From NCBI GenBank assembly GCA_037126765.1, contig JBBCBC010000026.1, positions 30,241,698 to 30,305,697 of the forward strand: a DNA stretch of 64,000 nt. The letters run 5' to 3'. Below, piece by piece: positions 1 to 12,414 of the stretch. Positions within the stretch are counted from its first letter, which is position 1; each line of letters opens with the position of its first letter. The stretch comes from Stenogyne calaminthoides (Eukaryota > Streptophyta > Magnoliopsida > Lamiales > Lamiaceae). The position numbers and the translations under genes are program-made. A model generated the notes under the pieces. It worked only from the letters and a program-made list of their open reading frames with translations. It was not told where the DNA came from and did no database searches.

Positions 1-39
1 GTCTGAGATGAACCGAAATCGGCTCGAGAATCAAACTGT

Positions 40-793
40 TTTTCAAGACTGTTGGCGCCCAATCCGCTCGGGAAGATGCTCGCCAATTTCAAGAGGATGC
101 TCGCTTAGCTCAAGAGGATGCTCGTCACACAAGAGAGGCAATTGAATCGGTCCCGGGAGGAGGTGATCAATATCTGAAGGGCTCAAGAAGAAATGAATCT
201 TTGAAGCCAGAAAACAAAATTTGGTGTTGAAAAAATGGAAAGTGAGAGGGACGAACTTGGCCGACAGCTCATCGTTGCTGAAGAGACTAACACTCGCTTA
301 GGCCTTGAAAACTCTAAGCTGCATGACGACGAACACATTGACTCCATGTCTAACTTCTCGTATATTTATGCTTTTTTTGCGACGCCGCTCGACCGTTTCA
401 CCACACACTCAACAATGAAAGCAAATTGCCCCCCTCATATCCGACTTTCAGCAGTACTTGGTTGATAACCCTCCAGATCGCAACCTCCCAATGTCAGATT
501 TGAATGGTCTGTGTGACTTTTCCGTTCTTCCTGAAGGGATCAAAATTGACGATCCAATTCCGGATGAAGAGGAGAACTCAGACATTATTGCTACTGAGGT
601 TGCCGATCAAAATCTTCATACTGGATCTGGGATCAATCAAGTCCAGGACGAGCAAGAACCTCCGGTAACCGAGCAAAATGCGCCTCCCAGCGAGCATCTG
701 ATACCCGGACATCCTGAAGCTGTTGAGGGGACCGAACATAATGTGTTCGACATTTCTCTTCCATCTACCCCTAATTTTGACTTTATGCCTTGA
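40..793 (+). pseudogene. Antisense additional ORF (aORF) of the Tat-like element, broken
   Basis: On the strand opposite to gag-pol, about 75-205 reads as heptad-like repeats (QEDARLAQEDAR-type). It is followed by an open frame at 235-465 (ESERDELGRQLIVAEETNTR, a coiled coil). The frame then changes and 458-793 encodes an acidic tail containing NLPMSDLNGLCDF and EGIKIDDP, ending in a stop. Stops near 175-205 and a frameshift near 460 break it. Plant Tat elements are known to carry such extra ORFs downstream of integrase, often in antisense; the function is unknown. A captured host gene fragment is the alternative. I see no start codon and the 5' part may lie outside the window. Confidence 0.55.
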
Positions 794-2568
794 TGTCTTT
801 TTTCTTTACAAGACTTGTGTAATTTTTTGTCTTCTTCACTTTTTAATTCGAACAATATATTTTTAGCTGTTTCTTGTTGATACTTCTTCTTTTGTCCGAA
901 TATTTCGTCAATTGAACAAATGAATTTCATATTGAATTGTTTCCTCTAACCTGTTTGTTGAGGATGAACGTTGATACTTGTGTTGCACGATATTTTCTTT
1001 GTTACTTTTCGTTACCTTATTGCTTTCGGTTTTGCCTCTTTTCTTACGAATGAATTGAACATTGGGTTTACTATGCCGCTCGACTTCTTTCGGTTTTGAT
1101 TGTCTTATTGACGTTCTGTCGGTTGATCGTCTTATTTAGGTGCGACCGGATGGGTTACTTTATGAACCCCCCCTTTCTTGGTCTTGTGATAAATCTTATT
1201 TAGGTCGCGATCACTTCATTACTCGGGGCGTCTTATTTAAATTTGCGACCCGTATTTAAGTCACCCGCTCGTCTTCTGGTATCTGTAAGTACTAGTCGAC
1301 TTATCATTGCCGTACCCATTACTCGCTTTTTCTTCTGCGGGGAATCGAATCTGGTTCGTTCATCGGTGAACATAGACTGGGCTCGTTAAATCTTTGTTTT
1401 GGGTCGTCCGGCTTAGGTCACGACCTCAAATAGGCTTTGAACTAGAAAATCTTTGGCGAACAAAAGTACATATATCATTCTTTTTTTTTTTGCAACACTT
1501 TGTATTCTATTACATCGCTCATAGTCAAGAAGACTATCTATTACACAACTATTGTTATCGGACCCGTGGTTTTGAATTTAAATCTGTCTTGAGTAGACAC
1601 GAATCGCCTCACCTTGTCCGCGGAATTGATGTTGACAAGGATGTAGCACATCAGTCGTCTACCCTTTTCTTCTTTTGTAACATGCTCAAGCGGCGAAGAA
1701 GATAAACTTTTGTCCCTCCCCGGACAAGTTGTGGTTATCTTGGCGACGCGCAATGAGCATGAGCATGTGGCGCGATTCTTTCGCTTAAAAATAGGTCTTG
1801 AAAGAAAACTTTCACCGCACCATTCCGTCCCCTCCAGTGAGATGCCTGAGCATCGGCATCGGCATCTTATTTTGGGTGGACTCTATGACATCCCTCCCCT
1901 TCAGAGGAGATTTTGGGGATTCATAGGGGACTCATGGCTTATTACTTTAAAACGTAAATGAAAAGTAACGTGGAGTGGCAACCATGACTCTTCCGAAAGC
2001 ATCTTGAGTCCGGAACGAGCTTCAACTGTGCTTTCGCAAATCTAATGTGAGGTAAAAAGCTCGATATCCGGATAGATGCTCAATTCAATAATTATTTCTT
2101 TGAATCGAGAGCTGGATTCTTCTACGTCTGGGGGCATACTAAACCGTCTTCCTTCTGAGAATCGCAGTATTTTTCTTTTTTTCTTTTTCATCTTCTTTCT
2201 TTCTTTTTTCCTGCTTTTCTTAAGTATAAGTATGCCCCTATTTATAGAACCGTCCCAACCTAGTGCTGGCATAGATAACTGGTGCTAGCTCTCTTATTTT
2301 TGCTCTCCTTTTGACATCTGTTCGGCTTTTTGACAGCTCTTGCTCAAAAAATTAACTTATCCCTGCATGGCTGCCACCACTTGTCAACTCGCCCCGACAC
2401 GTATCTTCTATTGACAACTCGTTGTGACATGTCTTCTTTGTCTGTCAATAGTGCTGTCCAGCATTTTTCTTGAAGATAAGTATCGAAAATAATATATTCT
2501 TCTTTTATAATCATCTTACTCGTTTGAACTGAATGGTTGATTGTGTTCGGTCAACAATATGCTCGCCT
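794..2568. other. Non-coding spacer of the gypsy element between aORF and integrase
   Basis: No supportable gene. About 1119-1440 contains degenerate repeats of a motif like CTTATTTAGGTCGCGACC (near 1132, 1194, 1228 and 1250). On the minus strand a TATA-like CTATAAATAGGGG lies at about 2233-2246, followed by a pyrimidine-rich tract (2165-2220 on plus). This could be a promoter inside the element or a remnant of another LTR; I could not find a matching partner copy in the window. Confidence 0.4.
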
Positions 2569-3340
2569 TTATTGATAATATTTTTTCAAATTTGACGCGT
2601 TCCACGAGTAAGACAATGGGACTCCATTCAGGTCCTCCAAGTCATATGCCCCGTTTGGTAAACGTTCTGTGACTCTGAAAGGACCTTCCCATGCTCGACC
2701 GAACACACCACTGGGTACCCCCATCGATCGCCTTAAAACCAAATTCGCCACATTGAACCTCGCGATTCGGACTTTGGAATTATAAAACTTCTCGATCTCT
2801 TTTTTGTACATAGCATTTTTGAAATCGACCTCGTTCCTTCTTTTCTTCCAACAGTGCGAATTCGGAGCGGCGCTGGTCATTAATATGCTCTCCAAAAGTC
2901 ATTGTTCGATGACTTGGAACTTTGATTCTGCGGGTATAACACCTTCGCACCAAATGCTAAAAAGCAAAAAGGGGTCTCTGCAGTTGATGTTCTGAAAGTT
3001 GTTCGGTAAGCCCACAATATTTCAGGCAATTCTTCAGCCCATCCTCCCCCCTTGGAATTATCAAGTCTAGCCTTGAGGGTATGCTTGATAATTTTATTGA
3101 CGGCTTCGACTTGACCATTTGACTGGGGATAATACGGAGTTGAGTAGTGCTTTTTATCCCCAAATGAGCACAATTTTGTCTAAATTCACTTCCATCAAAT
3201 TGTTTGCCGTTATCCGTGACCAATGATTGGGGAAGCCCAAATCGACAGATGATGTTTTTCCAAACAAAGTTCCACATCCTTTGTTCGGTGATTTTAACAA
3301 TTGCCTCGAACTTACGCCCATTTAGTATAATAATCAACGG
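2569..3340 (-). pseudogene. Gypsy integrase remnant
   Basis: Three overlapping frame pieces on the minus strand together cover the integrase catalytic core and C-terminal region. The first (3337 downwards) has the RFGLPQSLVTDNGKQF block with the second catalytic Asp. The next (3173-2880) has YYPQSNGQVEAVNKIIK with the catalytic Glu, then WAEELPEILWAYRTT. The last (2895-2569) has the chromodomain-proximal GPFRVTE and GAYDLEDLNG blocks. At least two frameshifts separate them. The zinc-binding head upstream (about 3500-3700) is only faintly recognisable. It would have inserted the element cDNA; this copy cannot make a full protein. Confidence 0.8.
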
Positions 3341-3984
3341 CTACCCACATATCTAACTCTAACTGTGCGGTAGGAAATGGGCCGATCATCGATCCCCCAT
3401 TTAGAAAATGGCCATGGACTATAAATTGATACTAATTCTTGGTGGGCTATGAATGAGTGGAGCATGTACTGCATTGATAACATGCACGAGCATATCAGTT
3501 TAATCCTTTCTAAGGGTTGGCCAATAATAACCTTGCTCGATTATTTTATGTGCGGGACGAGCCCACTGTATGATTTCCGACACTCCATCATGGATTTGTT
3601 GCGTATACTGTCCCTCTTCAGAGTAACACACTTCAAAAGTGGAAGTGAGAAGCTTTTTTGTACAAATGCTCGTCTATAATAGTATATCGAAAGCGGTCAG
3701 ATGTCTGAGGCGTAGTAAGCTTGTGCTTTATTTTCGCGGAGAAGTCCCTTTTGTAAATAACTCATTATTGAGTCATCCAAGTTTCTTGTCCGCTTTGTTA
3801 TCCAAGTCGCGATCGCAATCTCGAACTGGCGTATAAGTTGTAGACGATCACAATGTCATTGTGTTCGCACTCTCCTTCTATTGTTGCCGGCGTGCCAAGC
3901 ATCGGCGAACGAATTACCCAATCGTGGTAATTGTTCAATGAAAACTTGGTCAAAATGCTCGAGCAACTCTTTTTTCTTTAGTTG

Positions 3985-4235
3985 TTGATATTGTGCCATT
4001 TGTTAGCCTCGGGCCTCATACTACTTTGTTACTTGATAAATTACACGAGAATCGCTATAGATCATCGACCTCTCTGGTCCCATTGTCATTGCCATCGTAG
4101 TCCAAATGATCAAAGCTTCATATTCACCCTCATTATTTGTAGTTTGGAAAATCAAATCGAATGGGCATTGTAAACGTTTGTCTAGTTGGGGTTGATGAGA
4201 ACTACGCTTTCTCCGGCTCTTGAACTTGTTGATGA
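3985..4235 (-). pseudogene. Second (additional) RNase H of the Tat-like element
   Basis: Minus-strand translation just downstream of the first RNase H gives WHMYVDGSSTSS at about 4260-4225 and, after a frame change, TTNNEGEYEALI at about 4140-4115. These are the YVDGSS and NNEAEYEAL blocks of the archaeal-type RNase H found as a second copy in Tat elements, with the catalytic Asp and Glu visible. Stops and frameshifts break it. Its presence is the main reason for assigning the element to Tat and not to Athila or chromoviruses. Confidence 0.65.
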
Positions 4236-5494
4236 TCCATCAACATACATGTGCCATGGTTGATCGACAATTTAAATCGAATTTGTGGATATGTCAACTC
4301 AACCATGAAATCGGCCGTAAACGCCCGCCATTCTTTGTTAAAGTGGGCGAAAGTAATGCCGATCGCCCTAACTCCACCGCCCATTTGAGCAATCGCCTGG
4401 CATCCGGGTCGGTGGAGGACTTCAAACGCAATGGAAACGCAAATCAATACCTCAATCGGGTGGTCGAAAAAATATGGTCGCAATTTTTTCGCGACACTCA
4501 TTCTGGTACAGATCTTTAATTTTTCCAACGGAGGATACTGGGAGCTCGAACTTTTTTTAGCACTTGGCTAACATAATAAATGGGTAAATGTGTCGTCTCT
4601 TACGCCAGATGAACACAAAGATCGATCGCATGTTCGGGATGCAAAGAAGATACAAATAGAGTTGTTCGCGCAGGATAGGCTTAGATAAAGTCTCCAGTAT
4701 CTGCAAGGTATTGCTTTTAATGATTCAAATGCATTCGCAATGCTCGGTCCATCGAAATTTCCCTAATGCATCAAAGAAAGGTTTACATTTGTCCCCATTT
4801 AAGTGATATAAACCGCTTCTTACGGAAGCTAATCGTCCGGTTAACTTTTGGACCTCTTTCACATTTACGGGGCTTGCATATCGAGCATTGCTTGAATCTT
4901 TGATGGGTTTGCATCAATCCCCCGTTGACTAACCATATGTCCGAGGAATTTTCCTGAATGAATCCCAAAACTGCATTTCTTGGGATTTAACTTCATATTA
5001 TACTTCCTCAATATATCAATCGTTTGTGCGAGGTGGGTGATGTGGTCTTCCTTATGTTCGCTCTTTACCACAATATCATCGATATATACCTCGATTGTTC
5101 GGCCGATGTGTTCGTCGAACATCTTGTTCACCAAACGTTGATACGTCGCTCCCAAGATTCTTTAATCCGAATGGCATCGTTGCCAACAAACATATTCTTT
5201 TTCAATCGCAGAATCTTTGTATTCTTTTTCGTCGTCCGGATGCATTGGTATTTGGTGATAACCAGCGAACGCATCCATAAATGTCATGAGTTCATGGCCC
5301 GCCGTGTTATCAACCAAATAATCAATGTGGGGCATCGGAAAATTATCTTTTGGACATGCCTTATTCAAATCAGTGAAATCGATACACGCTCTCAAGATCC
5401 ATTTGGTTTCGAACGAGTCACGGTTATAAGCCATCTTGGGCATTTTACCTCTCCTGATCGGTTTGTTGTCGAAAGCGGTTTTTTTTGATTTCAC
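4202..5494 (-). pseudogene. Gypsy reverse transcriptase and RNase H remnant
   Basis: The minus-strand piece at 5494-5162 carries the RT blocks IDFTDLNKACPKDNFPMP and FMDAFAGYHQI. The piece at 5155-4865 carries the polymerase motif YIDDIVVKS followed by LNPKKCSFG and GKFLGHMVSQRGI. A later piece (4528-4202) matches the RNase H C-terminal part (KKLRPYFFDHPIEVL, FTADFMVELTYP). The YIDD catalytic Asp pair is intact. Frameshifts near 5160, 4870 and 4550 separate the pieces. In a living element this enzyme copies the RNA into DNA in the cytoplasm. Confidence 0.85.
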
Positions 5495-6273
5495 TATTCA
5501 TCGCCGCATATTTTTCCCTGACTAAATTTTCTACGTTTTTGGACAACTGGAGCTTGTATTGGATCAAGATTGAGGGAGTGGCAGGCATGCTCTGGATCTA
5601 TTCCAACCATGTCCTCGTGTGACCATGCGAACACATCTAAATTTGCTTGAAGGAAAGTAATTATTTCGCTCGATGGTTCGGGTGATGCGAACCAACGAAC
5701 ACTTCTAACTCAGGTCTGTTCGGGTCGATACTGATTGGTTCCAATTGCTCAACAGAGTCGCCTTGCTTTTTTTTTGCTTCCACCGAGGGTCTTGAATGGA
5801 TCCTCGGGGCTCATCATCAACCTCCATGGGTTCAAAACCTATGCGAGGCTCTAGGTCCGATTGCTCGTTCGGCTGATCAATATTCATTTGATCTAGGAGA
5901 TCGGGGAAATTAGTTGTCTCCCCGAAGTTTATGTTCGTGCCTTCTGTGCTCGCACGAATGGTTATGCTCGTCGAACTTATGTTCGTCGGAAGATCTTTTG
6001 ATGAGATATTTGCTCGCTGGCTAGGCTTATCAATCTCCCGTGTTTGCTCCATCATATTGACGATACTTTGTCTTTCTGGTACGCACGATAGCAAACAATC
6101 TCGAGCCTTCTTTTGATCTCCTTTTACACTCCCCGTTCCATCTTGTGTCGGAAATTTAACACAATAATGTCGTGGAACAAAGCCGCTTTGAATTCTCTGA
6201 ATAAACAAAGCGACCTAGAAACCCGATTATAAGTGGATTTGAACATCGACGATTACAAAATCTAACATTCTAG

Positions 6274-6705
6274 TTAAATACTAATGTCCGAATTCAAAGT
6301 TGATTCTAGCTCGACTCCTAACCTAATCATACCATAGGGTCGGGTTACAGATTCCCCAAAACCCATTATAGTATGATTACATGGTTCAATATAACTGCTC
6401 AAATCCCCAACTTGTTTTTCCATCTGGCGAAGGGTATTAACGAACAAAATGTTTGCATAAGCCCCAGTATCAACTAAGAGGCGATGTACCTTCAATCCAA
6501 GGAGACGAGCACTGATGGTTAAGGAGTCGTTATGGGGAGTTATAATCCCGTCGAGATCGTCCTCCGAGAAAATGATTTGGTGTGTAGGTGGGGAACCGGA
6601 TGATGTGCTCGCCACCTTTACGATGGATGTTACGCATGGCACGCATCTCCATCTTTTTACGTCTGTTAGATAACGTTGGTGCTGGTAACATCCACCCGGG
6701 ACCAT
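6274..6705 (-). pseudogene. Gypsy aspartic protease domain
   Basis: A 143-codon minus-strand frame contains the retropepsin active site VDTGAYANILF, with the DTG triad intact at about residue 80. It is preceded by ISEDD-like and PHNDSLTISA segments typical of plant gypsy elements. The domain would cleave the gag-pol polyprotein. It is isolated by stops and frameshifts from gag upstream (7484-8301) and RT downstream. About 5705-6208 is an acidic linker-like frame with no clear domain. Confidence 0.75.
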
Positions 6706-7483
6706 ATTCGGGATTTAATCATTTGGATTTCTTGACTTTCTCGACCTCTTCCAACAAGGGAGGCCCTCTTTTTGGACGTTTTCGGATCTCTTTTCGTGAT
6801 TCTTCGGGATCATTTGTCAAATGTTTGTTCGGCCTTTCGCTTTCCTTCGGTCTTCGTCGTCTTACATTCATGAATCCTCGTTAACGGCTTTTCTAAGAAC
6901 TGGGAAAGACGATTTTCTTCATATAGCTTCCAAAGTTGGCGGAGTAAATCGCGCAATTTTACGTATTGTGCCGATGTACTCATGATAATTCTGATGTTTG
7001 GAAGCGTTGAGTCGACGCTTATCCATTACAATTCTTCTTGGCCTTTGTCCAACATGTCCCGATTTTGATTTGATTAAAGATAGTTTTCACCAAACGCCCA
7101 AAAGACTTAAACAGTAGGGCATTTATTTGCTCTTTTTTGTTCAAAAGGTTTGAAAGAGGTTTGATCTGTACCCCTTCATTCATTGTTTTTCTTTTTCAAA
7201 GCTTTCCTAGCGATAGGCTCTGTCGCTCAATTGTGATTGTGCGAGCAAATCTTGCATGGCTATAATTTTAGCTTTTCGCCATTCTCTAAACTCGAGTACG
7301 AGTTCGCCCAATCTTGATGCATGGCCTTCCACATGTCTATTTTAAAGTGAGGCCTCCCACCACCACCGCGAGGATCTTAGCATCCTCTTCAACCGGGGCT
7401 CCATCATATAAACATTTATCAAATCTTTCTATATATGATCGTCGGACTCACCTTTTAATTGGGAAAAATCACCAACCTTTGTT

Positions 7484-8301
7484 TTAACAGCAGGCGAGCA
7501 CACACATGGACGAGAAATGGGACAAAAATTGCCGTCCTAGTTGTGCGAAAGATGTGATGGATGCAACGGGTAAAGTGGTAAACCACCTATGTGCTCGATC
7601 ACCCAAAGTCATGGGGAATGATCGGCACAAGGTCGCGCGTCTGTATAGCCCCATCGCGATCATAAAGTCTGAAAATTTGCTGAGATGGACATGAGGATCC
7701 GACTCAGCGTCGAAAATAGGAATTGGTGGTCGAGTCTTTGCGACTTTCTCTTGGACTTCGGCCGCCATGATCGCTGGAGATAATGGCGAACAAGGTCTTC
7801 GCGGCTCGCTCGAGGGTAGCTCTTAGTCGCGCCGGATCGGCCAGGTAATTCCACGATGGCTTTTTGCATTTCTGCAAATTTCGCGGGACTGATAGACTTA
7901 GATTGGGGCTGTTTCCCATCATGAGGATCTCGTGGATCATGCTCGTGATGGGGCAGTCCCCCTCTCCAAGTTTGTCCTTGACTACCCAATCGGTGATGGA
8001 TAGACAACTTTGTTCCCGCCGATATTTGTTCGGTGTACGGATGCTTTTGAAGATCTGAATGCGCGGGCACCTCTATTGGATGTCTCTTTCCTGGATCCTG
8101 TCGCCTATTATTGCCGATTCGGTCTTTGGCGGAGAGCCTCAAACGTCCAAACGCCGATGGTCTAGACCCTTGAGGCTGTTCGTCATCCGACATATCATCG
8201 GCTTTCTTACTAGTCCGCTTTGCAGTTTTCTTTTTAGCTTGCTTGCTGGTCGGTGTATGTGAGTGTTGCTCTTCCTGCTTTTGAGCCTCTAACTTCGCCA
8301 A
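7484..8301 (-). pseudogene. Gypsy gag (capsid) remnant
   Basis: The first frame (8301-7660) starts with a Lys/Gln-rich stretch (KLEAQKQEEQ...KKKTAKRTSKK) as in plant gypsy gag N-termini. The second (7768-7484) carries the retrotransposon gag core, FDAESDPHVHLSKFSDFM and later AHRWFTTLPVASITSFAQL, matching the usual FDGxxDPxxHLxxF and AxxWFxxL blocks. A frameshift near 7700 separates them. The nucleocapsid part between here and the protease (about 6710-7480) is not clearly readable. Confidence 0.75.
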
Positions 8302-8592
8302 TTCTTTTTTTACCTCTCTTTTCTACGTGCTCGTGGCAAGAAAGTGATTGCTTTTGGTTAGCCGCGGATTATTGGCTATATCCTCAAGATTAATAGTTTC
8401 CATTTTTGATCTTTATGAGGTCGACGCAACCTCTTTTTCGGTCATATGGTCGGCTTTGTTCCGACCTCTCCGTTTGGGTGTTCCTAGATTGAGGCATTAT
8501 ATTTCTTTTTTTTGCCTCGGCTAACTAGGGGTTTGTGTATGGGTTGGTTTTTTGGATCTGGATTCGAAAATTACCCTCCTCTAAGCGCCAAT

Positions 8593-9301
8593 TGTTGCGA
8601 GTCGTTTCGGTTGATGAATATTATGTGGCTAATTTAATTACAACTCACAAACAAAACATATACGTGTAAAATGAACAGTAAATAAGATGAATTTGTTGAC
8701 CCATTAAATAATATATGACTACTCACTGGGGCATACCAAGCCGGGATGTAGTATTATGAGCTTTACACGTACAGTTCTTGATACATCTTACGAAGATGAA
8801 TCGATACAGGTTAACGAATGAGTTCTAGGGTTTTTCATATATGTGGATGAACACTCTGATTTTTCTATTCCTCACCTCTCAGGGGATTTTTGTAGGCTAT
8901 CTTTTTGGGATTCTTTCTTTGGACCAACCCTTTTCTTCTTCTTTTTTCTTCCATTTATCGTACTTCGTCAAGCATGAGCTGGTTTGGTAAAGCATGTGCT
9001 GGATTCTTTGGATCATGCAAGAACTCCGGTGGTGTTGCCACGTTTCTGACTTCATCTTCTAGATTGATTTTCGAGCAAATGTCGTCAATCGTCGAAATTA
9101 ATCTTTTGTTCGGTTGGACTTTTACGTTCGCTTTTAAGACCCGAGTTCTTGAGGATTTGAGTTCGAACATACTTGACCTTTGGTTATGTTTGTTCGGTAG
9201 GTCGCTGCAATTACGATCGGTTAGCGAACAAAAAGTAACTCATCCACCGGCATGATTATATTCAAACATTACATCGCGTGTCACTCTTTTGATGTTCGAC
9301 A
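8593..9301 (-). repeat. 5' LTR and primer-binding site of the gypsy element
   Basis: On the minus strand the LTR would start TGTCGAACATC at 9301 and end CTCGCAACA at 8593, giving TG..CA termini. It is followed at once by ATTGGCGCTTAGAGGAGG (8592-8575), a primer-binding-site-like sequence with the GGCGC core common in plant gypsy elements. Copia sequence begins directly beyond 9301, which fixes the outer border. No second copy is in the window, so the LTR call rests on the termini, the primer site and the position upstream of gag. Confidence 0.6.
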
Positions 9302-10330
9302 ATTACGATTTATTATATCGAACACAACACATGTCATCTATCTCCTTTTTCGCCTTAGGGAACATTTTCTTGGATAGATGGATTCCAAGTCCGAAAGGTC
9401 TGAATCCTTTCTTGGAATCTTGCATCTTTGAATTGTTTCAAAACCGGTGTCTATGTATGAAACTTGCGATAACCCGACCATCCTTTTCTTGTGATCTTGA
9501 TCCCAAGGATGTGTCCGGTTTTCCCTAAGTCTTTCATATCAAACTGTTTTGAAAAACATGCCCTTACGTCTGATCACACCTTCACATCGTTCCCTATGAT
9601 CACAATGTGATCTACGACAAAGACTAAGAATACCAATGCGATTTCCGACACGCTTTTTATACACAACTTTCAAACTCGTTTTGATCAAACCCATAAGACT
9701 TCATAACATGATCAAAACATTGGTTCCAAGCTCGATGCCTATTTGAGTCCGTAAATGGACCTCTTGAGCTTACAAACTGGGTGTTCTTGGCCTGTTTCAA
9801 TGAAAACTAGGGGTTGTTGCATATAGATCTCTTTATCAAGACTTCCGTTAAGGAAAACTGTCTCGACATCCATTTGCCAGATTTCAACATCGAAAATGCG
9901 CAAAGAATCGATAAGAGAATACGGATGGACTTAAGCATGGCTACTGGGCGAAAAAAGTTTCCTCATAATCGATCCCTTTCTTTACGAGTATAACCTTTCG
10001 CCATTAGTCTTGCTTTAAAAGGTTTCAACCTTCCCGTCCGATCCTCTTTTCCTCTTATATACCCACTTGCATCTAATGGGTTTGACCCCCATTAAGTGGT
10101 TCGACTAGCTCCCACACTCTATTATGAAACATAGAACCCACTTGGCTTTCATTGTTTGTTTGCCAAGAAACTCCCCTAATCTTGGAGTGCCTCAAATCAT
10201 ATGTCCATGGGTGCGATTCCGAATCAAGTCCGAGGACTCTCCTATTCCCATGAATCTCTCGGTTTGTCAAACAACCCTCCCACTATAACGAGGCTCGGGT
10301 TGTGGCAAACGTATCGTTTGGTATATCATC
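9302..10330 (-). pseudogene. Copia reverse transcriptase remnant
   Basis: The minus-strand frame at 10270-10073 ends with NRVWELVEPLNGG, the block that opens copia RT. Further on, frame pieces read LVFVVDHIVIIG where the YVDD polymerase motif is expected (about 9640-9600), so the second catalytic Asp looks replaced by His. Then DLGKTGHILGIKI-like and SKKGFRPFGLGIHLSKKMFP-like text follows (about 9530-9350), the C-terminal RT block. Many frame changes separate the pieces. The homology stops near 9310. Confidence 0.7.
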
Positions 10331-11368
10331 TAATCTGATCGGACTTTGAGGTTTGCCCTCTAAGCTCATTTAAGGTAATCTCATTCTCGGGTTTTCTTTG
10401 GTTCTATAGTTTTCTTCCAAAATCTAAAAAGTGGGTGCGGATGTCCACCTTTTGATCTTGAATCAGTAGAACATTCACCCTTTTGTTCCTCGGGATATCC
10501 TACAAAAAATGACCCTTAATTACGATCGAGGATCCAATTTACCCGTTTCCTTGTCCAACACGTAGGCGGACACCCCAAAAGTTCTCATGTGTCTCTTACT
10601 AGACTTGCGCGCCCTATTCCACAATTCTTTGGGGTTAAAGGAACCTGATTTGGATAGCACCAAGTTCGTAATGTAAGTCATTTGTTTTCAAAGGTATGAC
10701 CCCTAGAACGACTCGGGAAGATCCGTATAACTCATCATTGATCTAACCATTTCCAAAAAGAATTATGTTGCTTTCGCTCTGCAATCCCCGTTTTTGTTGA
10801 GGGGTTAAGAGGTGCAATGAGTCGATATCATCCTTCATCGGATAAGTAGTTCAAAAACTCATCGCTGAGGTATTCGCTTCCACGATCCGATCGTAGAGAC
10901 TTGATACGTTTTTCCATATGATTCTCTGCTTGAGCCTTAAATTCTTTAGAATTTCTCAAAGGTCTCAGATTCATGCTTCATAAGGAAAATGTACCTTGAG
11001 TAATCATCAATAAAATTACTCATAACCTCCTCTAGCTTTGGTTGACATTGAACTACGTACATCTATGTGAACGATCTCTAACACTTCTTTAGCCCCATTC
11101 CCCTTGGCTCCAAATGTCATCTTGGTCATATTACCCTCCAAACATGATTCACGGTTTGGATCCGATTCAATCTTGGAGACGCCTCGAAGAACCATCTTTC
11201 ACCAACCTTTGGATCCTCTTTTGGATTTATATGGCCTAATCTTAGATGCCAAAGAAGTGTCTCATTCATGTCTGATGAACGTTTTCTTTTCTCGGAAACA
11301 GTTGATGTGTTATAGGATACGTTTCGTGAGTGGTGTGCACAGTTAATTGTATAGAGATTTTCCATCAA
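10330..11368 (-). pseudogene. Copia GAG-pre-integrase and integrase remnants
   Basis: The frame at 11368-11126 contains NETLLWHLRLGHIN, the GAG-pre-integrase zinc-finger region typical of copia polyproteins. Near 10600-10440 the minus strand reads AYVLDKETGKLDPRS, part of the integrase C-terminal region that precedes RT. The core integrase between (about 11080-10620) is only patchily readable and has many stops. No intact catalytic triad could be traced. Confidence 0.65.
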
Positions 11369-11799
11369 TGTCCCTTAACAGATACACTCATCATTTCAAA
11401 AATGATGTCATTCTTATTAGAAGAAACTTAGTGTCCTTTAATCGAATTTTAGAAACTGAAAGTGAATTCTTTCTAAAAACCGGGAACATAAAGATAATCT
11501 CAAAAAAAACTTTATCTTCAAAAAGATAGGCGCACTTCTCCCCATCGCTTTAATCTTCTTTACTCATGTAGCATTGCAATGTCTGCTACTTACGTAGTAT
11601 TGCAATAATCGTTACTATCGTAGCATTGCAATATCCGCCACTTACGTAGCATTGCAATGTCTTCTACTTTAAATAACGTTACCCGATGTGATGAGGATCT
11701 CACTCCCCACTACGTTCTTGGGATCATTTAGAACCCGTGAACTGACATGATTAGTGGATCTCGTATCAACCACCCACGAATGAGAAGATCTGCCGCTAA

Positions 11800-12414
11800 A
11801 CAAGTTTCAACAACTAGTGTATGAGAATTACCTTTCTTTCCGTCCCTTTTGGGGTTGGAGCAGCAAGACCTCCATTGTCCTCTCTCACCGCAGCCTTAAG
11901 CACTTCCTCTTTGGATTTTCTTTGACACAACAAGCATTCCTCATCTTACCATTGCCTCTTGGCAACAATTTGAGTTTTATTGCTTATGGCCTTTGGTCCT
12001 CTTCTTTATCTTGCCTACCCTTGGCCTAGAAGATGAAGACGGACCACTTGCCGTCAAAGCTTGAGTTTGGTGCCTTATCATCATTTCTGCCGAGTCCAAA
12101 AGTTTGCAACAAATTAGCTAATGAGGCCAAAATGCTCAAAAACCTTTCTCGTAATGCACGAATGAAGTACCAAATTCATCTGAGTCTCTAGATCATAATC
12201 TGCACTCGAAATCTCAAGTTTGTTCGGATGGGCCATCTATTTTGAGGACGAATCCCTTACGGGTTTTTCCTCCACCATTTTCAAATGCGACATCTCTCAT
12301 GAGGTGATCCGACGAGTCCCGCGTGTTTTGACTCGTCGGTTGGCTCATCTTATTTTTGTGTGTCAAAAATCCACTTGTGCTTTTTGTGCGATTAGGACAA
12401 TTATAATTTTCCAA
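11800..12414 (-). pseudogene. Copia gag remnant
   Basis: The minus-strand frame starting at 12414 and the next frame (HPNKLEISSADYDLETQMNL, about 12235-12175) resemble the UBN2-type gag of plant copia elements (LETQMNLVLHSL-type block). A zinc-knuckle-like stretch is expected near 11950-11850 but only a degenerate Lys/Arg-rich, Cys-poor version is visible. Stops break the frame. Confidence 0.5.

Larger units (their letters stand above)
1..9301 (-). mobile_element. Ty3/gypsy LTR retrotransposon, Tat-like lineage, decayed, cut by window edge
   Basis: Reading on the minus strand from 9301 downwards, the order is 5' LTR, primer-binding site, gag, aspartic protease, reverse transcriptase, RNase H, a second RNase H, then integrase. 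This is the Ty3/gypsy order. The second RNase H between the first one and integrase, and an opposite-strand coiled-coil ORF beyond integrase, are known marks of the plant Tat lineage (Retand, Ogre, Grande). Every domain is broken by frameshifts or stops, so the copy is not autonomous. The 3' LTR is not in the window and should lie to the left. The right end falls inside a copia element, so this copy inserted after it. Confidence 0.85.

Noticed and set aside
2042..2288. Lys-rich/Phe-rich open frames around 2160-2220
   Set aside because: Translation of a pyrimidine tract on either strand.
2046..2554. Possible left LTR of the gypsy element (minus-strand TATA, GGGGGCATAC text as at 8738)
   Set aside because: Only a short match to the 8593-9301 LTR. 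The aORF further left indicates that the element continues past this point.
1..9301. Endogenous pararetrovirus instead of a retrotransposon
   Set aside because: Integrase, an LTR with primer site and a second RNase H are present; no movement-protein-like or coat-protein zinc region was seen.
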